Shown: positions 35,478 through 43,927 of the stretch, one piece after another
Numbering within the stretch: position 1 is the first letter of the stretch
How the letters are laid out: each line of letters starts with the position of its first letter
Origin: Labilibacter marinus
GTDB lineage: Bacteria; Bacteroidota; Bacteroidia; Bacteroidales; Marinilabiliaceae
Direction of reading: 5' to 3'
DNA length: 64,000 nucleotides
Assembly: GCF_001659685.2 (NCBI RefSeq)
Contig: NZ_LXYE02000010.1
Span: 124,001-188,000, forward strand
The notes under the pieces: generated by a model
Told to the model about the DNA's origin: nothing
Databases searched by the model: none
Seen by the model: the letters and a program-made list of their open reading frames with translations, nothing else
Program-made: the position numbers and the translations under genes

Positions 35478-36770
35478 ATGAATCCGCAAGCGCAAGAATT
35501 AAATGATGTTATCATTTCTAAAAATCCTGTAGTATTTGATTTATTGTCTGATAAGGGTAAAAATATCTTTTTCCCAAAAAAAGGTATCCTTGGTCAAACA
35601 GCTGAAGCTAAAGGAACGAAGATAAATGCAACTATTGGAGCTGCAATCGAGGATGACGGAACGCCTATGCGATTAGAGTCTATTGCTTCTAAAATTGACT
35701 TGGATCCATCTCTTTCATTTCCATATGCGCCTAGTTTTGGTCGTCCAGATCTTCGCAGTAAATGGAAGGAAATGATTTATGAGAAAAACGATAAGCTTCA
35801 AGGACAAGAATTAAGTTTACCTGTTGTTACAAGTGCCTTAACGCACGGTATCAGTATGGCTGGTTATTTGTTTATGGATGAGGGGCAGGAGGTTATTGTT
35901 CCAGATTTATTTTGGGGTAATTATAATTTAGCATTGATAAATGCTTATGGTGCAAAGCTGTCTAAGTTTAATTTGTTTAAAAATGGTGGTTTTGATACGG
36001 AGGCTTTAAGAGCAAGCCTTATGTCGGAAGGAGAGAAGAAAGTATTGATTTTAAACTTCCCTAATAACCCAACAGGTTATACACCGACTATTCAGGAGAT
36101 GGAGGATATTACTGCTGTTGTAAAAGAGGCTGCTGAAGCGGGTAAAAAAATTGCCGCATTAACGGATGATGCCTACTTTGGATTGGTGTTTGAAGAAGGT
36201 ATTGCAACGCAATCTATTTTTGCTTATTTATCCGATCTACATGAAAATGTATTGGCAGTTAAAATTGATGGAGCAACCAAGGAAGATTACGTGTGGGGTT
36301 TTCGTGTGGGTTTTGTGACTTATGCTATTAAAGGAGGAGATGCAGAATTGTATCAGGCCTTAGAAATGAAAACGGCTGGAGCTGTTCGTGGAAATATATC
36401 CAACTCATCTAATTTAAGTCAGTCCTTGTTATTACATGCATTTGAAGCGCCAGATTACCAAGAACAAAAGCATTCTAAGTTTGTGATTATGCGTACTCGT
36501 TATGAGGCCATAAAAGATGTATTGCAAGATGATAAGTATGCTCAATATTTTACAGCTTTACCATACAATTCGGGTTACTTTATGTGTGTGCAATTAAAAA
36601 AAGGGTTGGATGGAGAGGCTATCAGAGCCATTTTAATTGAGAAGTATAGTATTGGAATCATTAATTTAAACAATGTTTTACGTGTAGCATTTTCGGCTAT
36701 GGCAGCATCTGATGCTAAGGAATTGTTTGATGGAATACTAGCGGCTTGTAAAGATTACGAGGCAAAATAG
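35478..36770 (+). CDS. class I/II PLP-dependent aminotransferase
   Basis: A 430-residue cytosolic fold-type I aminotransferase. Visible landmarks are the PLP-contact region ILNFPNNPTGY at 191-201, the aspartate/tyrosine pair DDAYFG (230-235), and the likely Schiff-base lysine K268 in GATKEDYVWGFRVG, followed by the substrate arginine R276. It lacks close family-specific signatures, so the amino-acid substrate is unknown. It stands alone with a hairpin terminator behind it. Confidence 0.88.
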   Translation: MNPQAQELNDVIISKNPVVFDLLSDKGKNIFFPKKGILGQTAEAKGTKINATIGAAIEDDGTPMRLESIASKIDLDPSLSFPYAPSFGRPDLRSKWKEMIYEKNDKLQGQELSLPVVTSALTHGISMAGYLFMDEGQEVIVPDLFWGNYNLALINAYGAKLSKFNLFKNGGFDTEALRASLMSEGEKKVLILNFPNNPTGYTPTIQEMEDITAVVKEAAEAGKKIAALTDDAYFGLVFEEGIATQSIFAYLSDLHENVLAVKIDGATKEDYVWGFRVGFVTYAIKGGDAELYQALEMKTAGAVRGNISNSSNLSQSLLLHAFEAPDYQEQKHSKFVIMRTRYEAIKDVLQDDKYAQYFTALPYNSGYFMCVQLKKGLDGEAIRAILIEKYSIGIINLNNVLRVAFSAMAASDAKELFDGILAACKDYEAK

Positions 36771-36795
36771 CTTATACAATATTTTATAATATACG

Positions 36796-36836
36796 AGGGT
36801 AATTGTTTGTCATTGATAAATAATTACCCTTTTTTA
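36796..36836 (+). terminator. terminator after aminotransferase gene
   Basis: AGGGTAATT and AATTACCCT form the base of a stem that extends inward through TTTGTC/GATAAA with one wobble, and six T residues follow directly. It separates the aminotransferase from the aldolase gene. Confidence 0.85.
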
Positions 36837-36898
36837 TTTCAGATTTCTTTTATAATAAGTTGAAATCCTGTAGCTTTAATCACAACATTTATACTGCT

Positions 36899-37528
36899 AT
36901 GGATACTAAAGATCTTTATTTAGAGGAGCGAAAAGAAGTGGCTCGCTTTATGCGAAGGCTATATTCAAAGGGACTTACTACAACACTTGGAGGCAATGTT
37001 AGTAAACGGGTTGGTGATCATATTGTGATTACTTCAACTGGAGTTGATAAAGGGATGATGAAAAAGAAACAAGTGGCTATTGTTGATTTCTATGGTCAGA
37101 ATCTTACCCCTCATTTAAAGCCTAGTTTGGAGACTTCGATGCATATCCAAATTTATAAAGACCATCCAACTATTAATGCTATAGTGCATTGCCATAGTAT
37201 TTTTGCTTCGGCTTTTTCGGCCATGGATGTGCCCATTAATGCCCACCTTATAGCTGAATCCAGAATGATTATTAAAGAGCCTGTTGTAGCACCTTATGGT
37301 TTAATGGGTACGGCGGAATTGGCCAAAAACGTAAGTGAAACATTTGCTGAGAACAAAGTGCTGATTATGGAAAATCACGGAGTTACAGCGATTGGGTCAG
37401 AAATGATAAAGGCTTTTGATAGGATAGAGGTATTAGAAAATGCGGCTAAAATGACCTTTATTACTAACCTTTTAAATGACGAAAGAAACTTATCAGACGA
37501 TCAGCTGGAGCAAATAGACGATTTATAG
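36899..37528 (+). CDS. class II aldolase/adducin-family protein
   Basis: This zinc-dependent class II aldolase-family enzyme is like L-fuculose-phosphate or L-ribulose-5-phosphate handling proteins. ATG 36899 (MDTKDLYLEERKE) is preferred over TTG 36860. The active-site landmarks are GGNVSKR with ITSTGVDKG (phosphate region), the catalytic-type glutamate E78 in SLETSMHI, and metal-binding histidines H97 and H99 (VHCHS) and H160 (ENHG). At 209 residues it is typical. No sugar operon is nearby, so the substrate is undefined. It is convergent with the NMT1 kinase gene, only six bases apart and with no terminator between. Confidence 0.88.
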   Translation: MDTKDLYLEERKEVARFMRRLYSKGLTTTLGGNVSKRVGDHIVITSTGVDKGMMKKKQVAIVDFYGQNLTPHLKPSLETSMHIQIYKDHPTINAIVHCHSIFASAFSAMDVPINAHLIAESRMIIKEPVVAPYGLMGTAELAKNVSETFAENKVLIMENHGVTAIGSEMIKAFDRIEVLENAAKMTFITNLLNDERNLSDDQLEQIDDL

Positions 37529-37534
37529 CCTTCA

Positions 37535-39409
37535 TTAAGAGGGGTGGGTGAATTTAAATTCAGTTCCCACGTCAGTTTGGCTGCTGAGACTTATTTTACC
37601 ACCTAGTAGTTCAACCATATTTTTAGCAATGGAAAGCCCTAGTCCTGTGCCACCCATGGCATTGTAGTGCTGTTGACTATCTTTGAAAAATCGAATAAAA
37701 ACACTTTCGAGCTTTTCTTGAGAAATACCTATTCCAGTATCTTTAACCGTAAATATGTAGTGAGAATTTTCTTTCTCTACAGAAAAAGTGATACTTCCTT
37801 TATTGGTGAATTTAATCGCATTTTCAATTAAGTTACTCAATATCTGCTTCAACCTGATAGGGTCAGTATTGATAATTGGGTCTACATCACTATTTATATG
37901 GTATTCGATATTGATTCTATCTCCCTTAATTTCCTTCGCCTTTAAAGAGAAGTTAAAATATAAATTTTCGAATAACTCTTTAATTTTAATAGGTTCCTTT
38001 TGAATGGATAATTCTCCAACCTCAATTTTAGAAATATCGATAATGTCGGATATAATTCGTAATAATTGAACTGAATTTTCTTCTATTATCTGGATGTATT
38101 TTTTCTTTTCATCTGTGGTTAAATCCTGCTCTTTTAATAAGTCGGAGAAGCCAATGATGCCGTTCATGGGTGTTCTTATTTCGTGCGACATATTAGATAA
38201 AAAAGCAGATTTTAATCGATCACTCTCTTCTGCTTTTCCTTTCGCTGTTTTTAGTTCATTCGCAGTTTCTATTAAATCGGTATAAATAGCTTTTCTATCC
38301 TTAATTTCATTTCTGAGATTTTGGTTTGTCTCCAATACCTCTTTGGTCTGCTTATTTACCTCACGTCTTAATTTACGATTAAAGAATGAAACCAATAATA
38401 ACGTGAGGGCAAGTAGCGTAAATGCTACTATAAAAATAAAAGTAAGCCTGCTGTGTCTTCGTTGTCGTTTTTGTTGGTAATCTTCATATAGATAGCCATC
38501 AAGAGAATAGTCCGCATCTAATAAGCCCAAACTTACATACGTATCACCAATATGTTTCCATCGCTCTTTGTGAGTGTAGCCAATTTCAACAAACTTAGGC
38601 AGAATGAGTCCTTCCATTTCTCTGGCTTCGTTAATAAGTTCGTCTCTTGTATATTGACTGGCGTATTTTTTAATGATTAACTCAATGATTTCTTCCTTGT
38701 TATTCATGGCGTAATGCCAACCTTTAGAAGTAGCTTTTAAGAAAGCATCAACTTGGTTAGGATTCTTATCTAAGTAATTCTCTGAGGTAAAAATACAATC
38801 ACCATAAAAATCGATACCATATTTTAGTGGTGAAATAACTACAGGGTGATAACCTGATTTTTTAATTTGATATGGCAGGTCGATAGAATAACCGTCAATC
38901 ACTTGATGACTGCCGTCAATAAGGCCTTTTATTCTACTTTCTGTATCTGAAAGCGTAATAAGTTCAGATAGGTTTTCTTGTTTTATAAGGGCTTTTGTAG
39001 AAGGTAAATCATTGCTGGAAATGCGTACGGTTTTACCAGGAAAGTCCTCAATTGAATTAATATTATATTTAGCTAGCGTAATAAACGCTTCGGGGGAATG
39101 CTGAAATATAGCAGCTAACAATACAACTGGTTTGCCTTTATTTCTTTCAATTAAAAGTAAGGGCGATTCAACCCCGATATCAGCTTTTGCAGAGACTACA
39201 TGTTGAACAAAGTCCTTGTCTTCTCCTGCCGGAATTAAATTCACAGAAATCCCTTCTTCTTCGTAATATCCTTGTTCAACAGCAGCATAAAATCCAGCAA
39301 ATTGAAATTGGTGTGTCCACTTTAGTTGTACCCTAATTGTGTCGTTTGCTTTTGTTGCTAGTGCAAAAATAAATAATAAAAAAGTTATATATATAAGTAT
39401 TCTTTTCAA
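37535..39409 (-). CDS. NMT1/THI5-domain sensor histidine kinase
   Basis: The protein (624 residues) joins a substrate-binding-protein-type sensor to a kinase. A signal-anchor (about 1-20) precedes an NMT1/THI5-like domain at about 25-240 (VQLKWTHQFQFAGFYAAV), a transmembrane helix at about 321-342, a coiled coil at about 350-390, the phospho-acceptor H409 in NMSHEIRTP, and a HATPase domain (NLIENAIKFT, DTGIGI, GTGLGL). So it reads a periplasmic ligand and signals into the cytosol. Ligand unknown; NMT1/THI5 relatives bind pyrimidine-type or nitrate/sulfonate-like ligands. It follows the editing-domain gene by 15 bases. No response regulator is adjacent. Confidence 0.9.
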   Translation of the reverse strand: MKRILIYITFLLFIFALATKANDTIRVQLKWTHQFQFAGFYAAVEQGYYEEEGISVNLIPAGEDKDFVQHVVSAKADIGVESPLLLIERNKGKPVVLLAAIFQHSPEAFITLAKYNINSIEDFPGKTVRISSNDLPSTKALIKQENLSELITLSDTESRIKGLIDGSHQVIDGYSIDLPYQIKKSGYHPVVISPLKYGIDFYGDCIFTSENYLDKNPNQVDAFLKATSKGWHYAMNNKEEIIELIIKKYASQYTRDELINEAREMEGLILPKFVEIGYTHKERWKHIGDTYVSLGLLDADYSLDGYLYEDYQQKRQRRHSRLTFIFIVAFTLLALTLLLVSFFNRKLRREVNKQTKEVLETNQNLRNEIKDRKAIYTDLIETANELKTAKGKAEESDRLKSAFLSNMSHEIRTPMNGIIGFSDLLKEQDLTTDEKKKYIQIIEENSVQLLRIISDIIDISKIEVGELSIQKEPIKIKELFENLYFNFSLKAKEIKGDRINIEYHINSDVDPIINTDPIRLKQILSNLIENAIKFTNKGSITFSVEKENSHYIFTVKDTGIGISQEKLESVFIRFFKDSQQHYNAMGGTGLGLSIAKNMVELLGGKISLSSQTDVGTEFKFTHPS

Positions 39410-39424
39410 TGTTATCTTGTTTAT

Positions 39425-39838
39425 TTATAGTGTTGCCCAAATACGCGCCAAAGAATTTCCCGGAGCGTCAATCTTTAAATCTAAAAAATAGCCAAAGGGT
39501 GTTTGTGCTGTTTCAAATTCTGCATTTTCGAGCCTTGCTTGAGCAGCATCTAATAACTCTTTAGTGTATGCAGAGGATGCTTTTGATTCGGATAAATGTG
39601 CAAATGAATGTAACACTACACTTTTGGTATCATTTTTTCTAGCAGTCCATTTTAAATGATTCACTAGTTTTTTTTCTCTACTGATTACACTTTTTTCTTC
39701 ATCCGATACTTCGACATGGATAAAGGCTAAAATGCAATTTTCAAATTTTTGTCCTTGATCAGGTTCTGGTGCACTTTCTAAATTTTTTACTTGAGGAGTA
39801 TAAGCAAAGCTATTGGTATATAATACTAATACTTTCAT
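39425..39838 (-). CDS. freestanding archaeal-type ThrRS editing domain protein
   Basis: This 137-residue protein aligns by eye over its whole length with the N-terminal editing domain of archaeal threonyl-tRNA synthetases (DTD-like fold): MKVLVLYTNS at the start, AFIHVEV, the HSFAHLS motif and TPFGYFLDLKI. In archaea this domain clears Ser mischarged on tRNA-Thr. Recalling the Pyrococcus abyssi domain, H81 here matches its H83, but the positions of its K121 and E134 read L119 and R132. That suggests altered activity or ligand. It shares an operon with the NMT1 kinase gene. Fold high confidence, function low. Confidence 0.85.
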   Translation of the reverse strand: MKVLVLYTNSFAYTPQVKNLESAPEPDQGQKFENCILAFIHVEVSDEEKSVISREKKLVNHLKWTARKNDTKSVVLHSFAHLSESKASSAYTKELLDAAQARLENAEFETAQTPFGYFLDLKIDAPGNSLARIWATL

Positions 39839-39905
39839 TCGTTATTTTCCAAATTTCAACCAGTTGCTTCAACGGGTTATTCATACATATTGCAATGTAA
39901 ATAAA

Positions 39906-39936
39906 AAAGCACAGTAAGTAAATATTACTGTGCTTT
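39906..39936 (-). terminator. terminator of the hut genes
   Basis: AAAGCACAGTAA and TTACTGTGCTTT pair perfectly around a seven-base loop. Read on the minus strand the stem is followed by a T-rich tail, ending the ftcD-hutI transcript before the editing-domain gene. Confidence 0.85.
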
Positions 39937-39959
39937 AAATATGGAGTATGACCTATAAA

Positions 39960-41663
39960 TTATGAATTAATCGACTGGTCAACTAAGTTTAGTATATCTT
40001 TTTCTAGTTGAGTTGTCTTTTTTACTATTGACTGGCCATCTTTTAGGATGTTATCTACAAAAGTTAAATCGTTTAGCTCTTTGGCATTAATTTTAACATT
40101 TAACCATGCGCCTAAAACTCCACTTCGGGCACTTATAGCACCTACTCCTGCATCCGTAATAGAGTTTTGGTTTCCTATTTTTGCCATTTCAAACATTACT
40201 TCCATTGAATTATAGCAGAGTTCCATGGTTTTAAAGGGTACCTCAATGGCATACTTGGTGGCATCTTCTATAGTTTGTTTTCGGATGACTTTTTCGCTCT
40301 CAGATTGTTTTGGAAGTTGAAAGGCATCCATAATTTTATTAAAAGCATTGGTGTCTTCATCTACCATTTTTAAAAGTTCATCGTGATAGTGTTTGCCTTT
40401 TTCAGCCCAACCGGAAAACTCTGCACATTTATCGTCCCAACCTCTTTTATGCGAAGATAAGTTGGCTACCATCGTACCTAATGCAGCGCCCATTGCTCCA
40501 AGGTATGCCGAGATTGAACCTCCTCCGGGAGCAGGAGATTCACTGGCGGTTTCAAAAACAAAATCAGTCAGACTCATATCAACCAATTTCTTTGTGGTTT
40601 TATTCTCTTTCTCCAGAATGTATTCTATAATTTTCTTGTCGGGGTCAAAAGGGTAAAGTTCATCTAAGCCTAAAGATTTAACTGCAATTTTAATCAGTTC
40701 TCTATCTGAAATACCTACCGATCTGTTTTGCTTTTTTAAAAAGTATTTACCAGCATCTAACATGGCTTTTAGGGGAATGACACCAACTAGTTCTGATCCT
40801 GTAACGCGCAAACCAGCAACTGTAGCTCTTTGGCAAGCTGTGTCGAATGCTTGATGCATACTCGTTACGGTAATGTCTGTGAGGTTTAAAGAAATTTGTG
40901 CGATACCATATTCCTCAATATACCAGCCAATGCCTTTTGTGGCTTTTAATAAACCTGGTTCGTTGATGGGGTTTCCATCTTTATCTTTAATTATTTTTCC
41001 TGTTAATGAACCTCCTTCGCGTTTGACTCTGCCTCGCTCTCTAATATCAAAAGCCACCGTATTGGCTCTTCTGGTGCTGGTTGTGTTTAGGTTGATGTTA
41101 TAGGCGATGAGAAAATTCCTGGCACCTACAGCAGTTGCACCTGATTTTTGTGTTTCTTCATTCCATTTGAATGAACCAAAATCAGGTTTCCATTCCTCGC
41201 TGGTAATTCTCTCGCCTAGCGCTTCATATTCGCCTTGTCGGCAAGTAGCCAAATTTTTGCGTTCTTCTTTTTGCGCTGCATGCTCGTAACAAAAAATAGG
41301 AATGTTTAATTCTTCCCCAATTCTTTTAGCCAATTGGTGTGCATACTGAATAACTTCCTCCATAGTGATATTAGCCACAGGGACTAATGGACAAACATCA
41401 GTAGCGCCAAATCTTGGGTGTGCGCCTTTGTGTTTGCGCATGTCAATAAGTTCTTGGGCTTTTTTTATAGCGAGAAAAGCTGCTTCTACAATCTGATCGG
41501 GAGTACCCACCATGGTTACCACTGTTCGATTAGTGGCTTTACCTGGATCAACATCTATTAAACTAACACCCTCTACTTTTTTTATCTCATCGGTAATTTG
41601 ATGGATAATATTCATATCTCTACCTTCACTAAAATTGGGAACGCATTCTATTAATTGTTGCAT
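39960..41663 (-). CDS. ftcD: bifunctional glutamate formimidoyltransferase/formimidoyl-THF cyclodeaminase
   Basis: This enzyme handles the end of histidine catabolism: it moves the formimino group of N-formimino-glutamate to tetrahydrofolate, then deaminates it to methenyl-THF. The 567 residues are close to the bifunctional vertebrate form (about 540). The N-terminal transferase domain begins ECVPNFSEGRD, with ISDREL near the middle. The C-terminal cyclodeaminase domain starts around 360-370 with TASESPAPGGGSISAYLGAMG. It sits 10 bases after hutI on the same strand. The formiminoglutamase and urocanase genes are not in the window. Confidence 0.95.
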   Translation of the reverse strand: MQQLIECVPNFSEGRDMNIIHQITDEIKKVEGVSLIDVDPGKATNRTVVTMVGTPDQIVEAAFLAIKKAQELIDMRKHKGAHPRFGATDVCPLVPVANITMEEVIQYAHQLAKRIGEELNIPIFCYEHAAQKEERKNLATCRQGEYEALGERITSEEWKPDFGSFKWNEETQKSGATAVGARNFLIAYNINLNTTSTRRANTVAFDIRERGRVKREGGSLTGKIIKDKDGNPINEPGLLKATKGIGWYIEEYGIAQISLNLTDITVTSMHQAFDTACQRATVAGLRVTGSELVGVIPLKAMLDAGKYFLKKQNRSVGISDRELIKIAVKSLGLDELYPFDPDKKIIEYILEKENKTTKKLVDMSLTDFVFETASESPAPGGGSISAYLGAMGAALGTMVANLSSHKRGWDDKCAEFSGWAEKGKHYHDELLKMVDEDTNAFNKIMDAFQLPKQSESEKVIRKQTIEDATKYAIEVPFKTMELCYNSMEVMFEMAKIGNQNSITDAGVGAISARSGVLGAWLNVKINAKELNDLTFVDNILKDGQSIVKKTTQLEKDILNLVDQSINS

Positions 41664-41673
41664 GAGCTGATAT

Positions 41674-42921
41674 TTAAGATTTTACAATATTTCCATTGAT
41701 GATTACTTGGTCAACTTTATTCTCTCCATAGTAGTAAGGGATATATTCCAAATTAGGAATTTCTTTGGTGATGATGAGGTTGGCTTTTTTGCCTTTACTA
41801 ATTGAGCCCAGTTTTTGCTCTACACCCATGGCATAGGCTCCGTTTATTGTAGCTGCGTTAATGGCCTCGTTAGGTAGCATTTTATAGAGTATACTTCCCA
41901 TGGAGATGATGAACTGCATATTCCCCGATGGAGAAGAGCCTGGGTTGAAATCGGTAGCCAAAGCTACAGGTAAGCCTGCTTTAATCATATCCCGAACGGG
42001 TGCGTATTGCATGTTTAAAAAGAAGGCAGCACCAGGTAAAATAGTAGGCATTGTTGTGGATTGTAATAAAGATTCGATTTCATCTTGGCCAACAAACTCC
42101 AAATGATCTACCGAGCGGGCATGGTGTTTTACACCCAGCTGAACACCACCTGAATAATCTAATTCGTTAGCATGAATTTTTGGAGGTAAATTATATTTAG
42201 CTCCAACATTTAAAATGCGATCGGTTTCTTCAATAGTAAAAAAACCTTTATCGCAAAAAACATCGATGTAATCAGCTAGATTTTCATCGGCAATCCTGGG
42301 CAGCATTTCATCTGTAATAAGTTTGATATAAGCGTTTCGTTTGTTTTTGTATTCGGTAGGGATGGCATGGGCTCCCAGAAAAGTAGATTTAATAGTTAGT
42401 GGACTATTCTCTTTCAGTCGTTTAATAACTCTAAGCATCTTTAATTCGCTTTCGGTTGAAAGGCCGTAACCACTTTTTATTTCAATAGCTCCTGTTCCCC
42501 ATTTTACAATTTCATCCAGCCTAACCATAGCTTCGTAATAAAGCTGATCTTCGGAAGCGTTACGCATGGCTTTAGCAGAGTTTAAAATTCCGCCTCCTCT
42601 TTTTGCAATTTCTTCGTAGGAAAGGCCCTTTATTTTATCCACATACTCAACCTCCCTAGTTTTTGGAAATACCAAATGGGTATGAGAATCGCACCAAGCA
42701 GGAAGAACTGTTTTTTCTTTAGCATCAATTTCTATATCAAAGTTTATAGAAGGTAAATCTTTCATGGAGCCAAAATCCTGGATGCTACCATCATTAATAA
42801 TTAAAAAAGCATCATTTATGGAGGTGATGTTCGCCATGTCTTTTCCTGCTAAAAAAGGTATGTCACTTTTTAAAATGATCCCAGCTAATTCTTTAATGTT
42901 TTTTATTAGTGTCTTTTTCAA
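41674..42921 (-). CDS. hutI: imidazolonepropionase
   Basis: HutI hydrolyses 4-imidazolone-5-propionate to N-formimino-glutamate in histidine degradation, supplying the substrate of the neighbouring FtcD. The 415-residue cytosolic amidohydrolase shows the metal motif CDSHTHLVF, the FFTIEETDRI region, HANELDYSGG with HARSVDHLE (metal and substrate histidines), and a late aspartate in LATDFNPGSSPSGNM. Length matches the roughly 400-residue family. It is first in the operon with ftcD. Confidence 0.96.
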   Translation of the reverse strand: MKKTLIKNIKELAGIILKSDIPFLAGKDMANITSINDAFLIINDGSIQDFGSMKDLPSINFDIEIDAKEKTVLPAWCDSHTHLVFPKTREVEYVDKIKGLSYEEIAKRGGGILNSAKAMRNASEDQLYYEAMVRLDEIVKWGTGAIEIKSGYGLSTESELKMLRVIKRLKENSPLTIKSTFLGAHAIPTEYKNKRNAYIKLITDEMLPRIADENLADYIDVFCDKGFFTIEETDRILNVGAKYNLPPKIHANELDYSGGVQLGVKHHARSVDHLEFVGQDEIESLLQSTTMPTILPGAAFFLNMQYAPVRDMIKAGLPVALATDFNPGSSPSGNMQFIISMGSILYKMLPNEAINAATINGAYAMGVEQKLGSISKGKKANLIITKEIPNLEYIPYYYGENKVDQVIINGNIVKS

Positions 42922-43189
42922 TTTAATGCGGATTAATAGTGAAAAATACTTGTATAAAATTAAGGGGAGTAAGGGCTATTCTCAATGATAACCATCATCA
43001 AAACCTCTATATTAATAGGTAAGAAACATGATTTTTAGGCACGTTTTAGGGTTTTGTTAAATAGATATGTTGTTCTAGTATTCGTAGTTGGTGATTGTAA
43101 TGTGCAGTAGTTGAGTGTGTAGGAGGTATTTGATTAAGGCGTCGAAGTGTTAATGGATGTTAAAAGATACCTTGTGATATAAATATGTA
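42922..43189. other. intergenic region upstream of hutI
   Basis: This part of a 529-base gap separates hutI (minus) from the candidate small RNA (plus). I see no long open frame, tRNA or strong hairpin in it. It should hold the hut promoter, but no exact TAnnTTTG element faces hutI; AAGTATTTTTCA near 42940 on the minus strand is the nearest resemblance. Confidence 0.5.
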
Positions 43190-43219
43190 TTGACATCTTT
43201 CCCTTATGGTTGTAATTTG
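43190..43219 (+). promoter_or_regulatory. strong promoter-like element of candidate small RNA
   Basis: TTGACA at 43190-43195 is followed after 17 bases by TAATTTG at 43213-43219. This fits both a classical -35/-10 spacing and the Bacteroidetes TTG...TA(n)TTTG pattern with a one-base shorter -7. Nothing long and coding lies downstream before the terminator at 43311. Confidence 0.55.
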
Positions 43220-43231
43220 TAGTTACATAAA

Positions 43232-43297
43232 ATGCTCTCCTGGTCCCCAATAATAGGAACATTCAAAATGTGTGTGAGGTTTAGGTTAGTTTTTTAG
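43232..43297 (+). other. 21-codon open frame inside candidate small RNA
   Basis: ATG at 43232 opens MLSWSPIIGTFKMCVRFRLVF and stops at TAG 43295-43297. It is hydrophobic and basic, like small membrane peptides, but it is short enough to occur by chance and has no ribosome-binding evidence. Recorded so that it can be checked. Confidence 0.15.
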
Positions 43298-43310
43298 AAT
43301 GTTTCCGTAT

Positions 43311-43343
43311 GCCTGTCTGTTCTAAGACAGGCTTTCTTTTTTT
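43311..43343 (+). terminator. terminator of candidate small RNA
   Basis: GCCTGTCT, a six-base loop and AGACAGGC are followed by TTTCTTTTTTT, a textbook plus-strand intrinsic terminator, lying 107 bases before the LMW phosphatase ATG. Confidence 0.9.
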
Positions 43344-43418
43344 AGTGCAGGCCGATGCTAAATTCCAAATTATTTAAATGTTTAAGGCAAACCCAAAAGT
43401 AAAATTGGTATAATTCGA

Positions 43419-43426
43419 TATTTTTG
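43419..43426 (+). promoter_or_regulatory. candidate -7 element for LMW phosphatase gene
   Basis: TATTTTTG matches TAnnTTTG, 24 bases before the ATG. Upstream TTG is only 11 bases away, so a proper -33 is not seen. Confidence 0.45.
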
Positions 43427-43450
43427 TATGGTTACCAATAAAAAATAAAA

Positions 43451-43927
43451 ATGAGTAAAAAGAGTATATTATTCGTATGTCTGGGCAATATATGCAGATC
43501 TCCAAGTGCAGAGGCTGTAATGAAAGCTAAATTGAAAGAATATAGCTTGGAGCATAATTATTTTATCGATTCTGCAGGTGTTACGGGGTATCATGCTGGC
43601 GATTCTGCGGATGCGAGAATGCAAACGCATGCTTTAAAGCGAGGATATGATTTAACGAGTATTAGTCGACCTGTAGAAGCAGGGGAGGATTATGAGCGTT
43701 TTGATTACATCATTGGTATGGATGCACAAAATATGAGCGATTTGGAAGCAATGGCATCTTCTGCTGAAGACTTGGCAAAACTGAGTAGGATGACGGACTA
43801 TTGCACTGAGTTCACTCATGATTCGGTACCAGATCCTTATTATGGTGGCGCTGCGGGATTTGAGTTAGTGCTTGATCTGTTAGAGGATGCTTGCGATGGA
43901 TTAATCTCGAAGTTGGAAGATGAATAA
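43451..43927 (+). CDS. low-molecular-weight protein-tyrosine-phosphatase family enzyme
   Basis: This cytosolic phosphatase has the P-loop CLGNICRS with C10 and R16 (C-x5-R) at the N terminus, and the general-acid region VPDPYYGG near residue 130. Length 158 is typical. Its last eight bases overlap the fructosamine-kinase gene, so the two are translationally coupled. Members of this family can also act on phosphorylated sugars and sugar-amines; given the partner, dephosphorylation of ribulosamine 5-phosphate-type adducts is a plausible role, while protein tyrosine phosphatase activity is the default family view. Confidence 0.93.
   Translation: MSKKSILFVCLGNICRSPSAEAVMKAKLKEYSLEHNYFIDSAGVTGYHAGDSADARMQTHALKRGYDLTSISRPVEAGEDYERFDYIIGMDAQNMSDLEAMASSAEDLAKLSRMTDYCTEFTHDSVPDPYYGGAAGFELVLDLLEDACDGLISKLEDE

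Larger units (their letters stand above)
43226..43343 (+). ncRNA. candidate small RNA of about 118 bases
   Basis: The unit is bounded by a strong promoter-like element and an intrinsic terminator with nothing long in between. GGAACATTC (43256-43264) pairs with GAATGTTTCC (43297-43306) with one bulge, and the terminator is GCCTGTCT/AGACAGGC followed by a T-run. I do not recognise SRP, 6S, tmRNA or RNase P signatures. A 21-codon frame lies within it (43232-43297). It might be an untranslated leader-like or regulatory RNA. No homology evidence; start is inferred. Confidence 0.42.

Noticed and set aside
43226-43343. 6S or SRP RNA at the candidate small RNA locus
   Set aside because: I could not draw a 6S-like long stem with a central bubble, nor the SRP GGAA-type apical loop. 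It is left unassigned.
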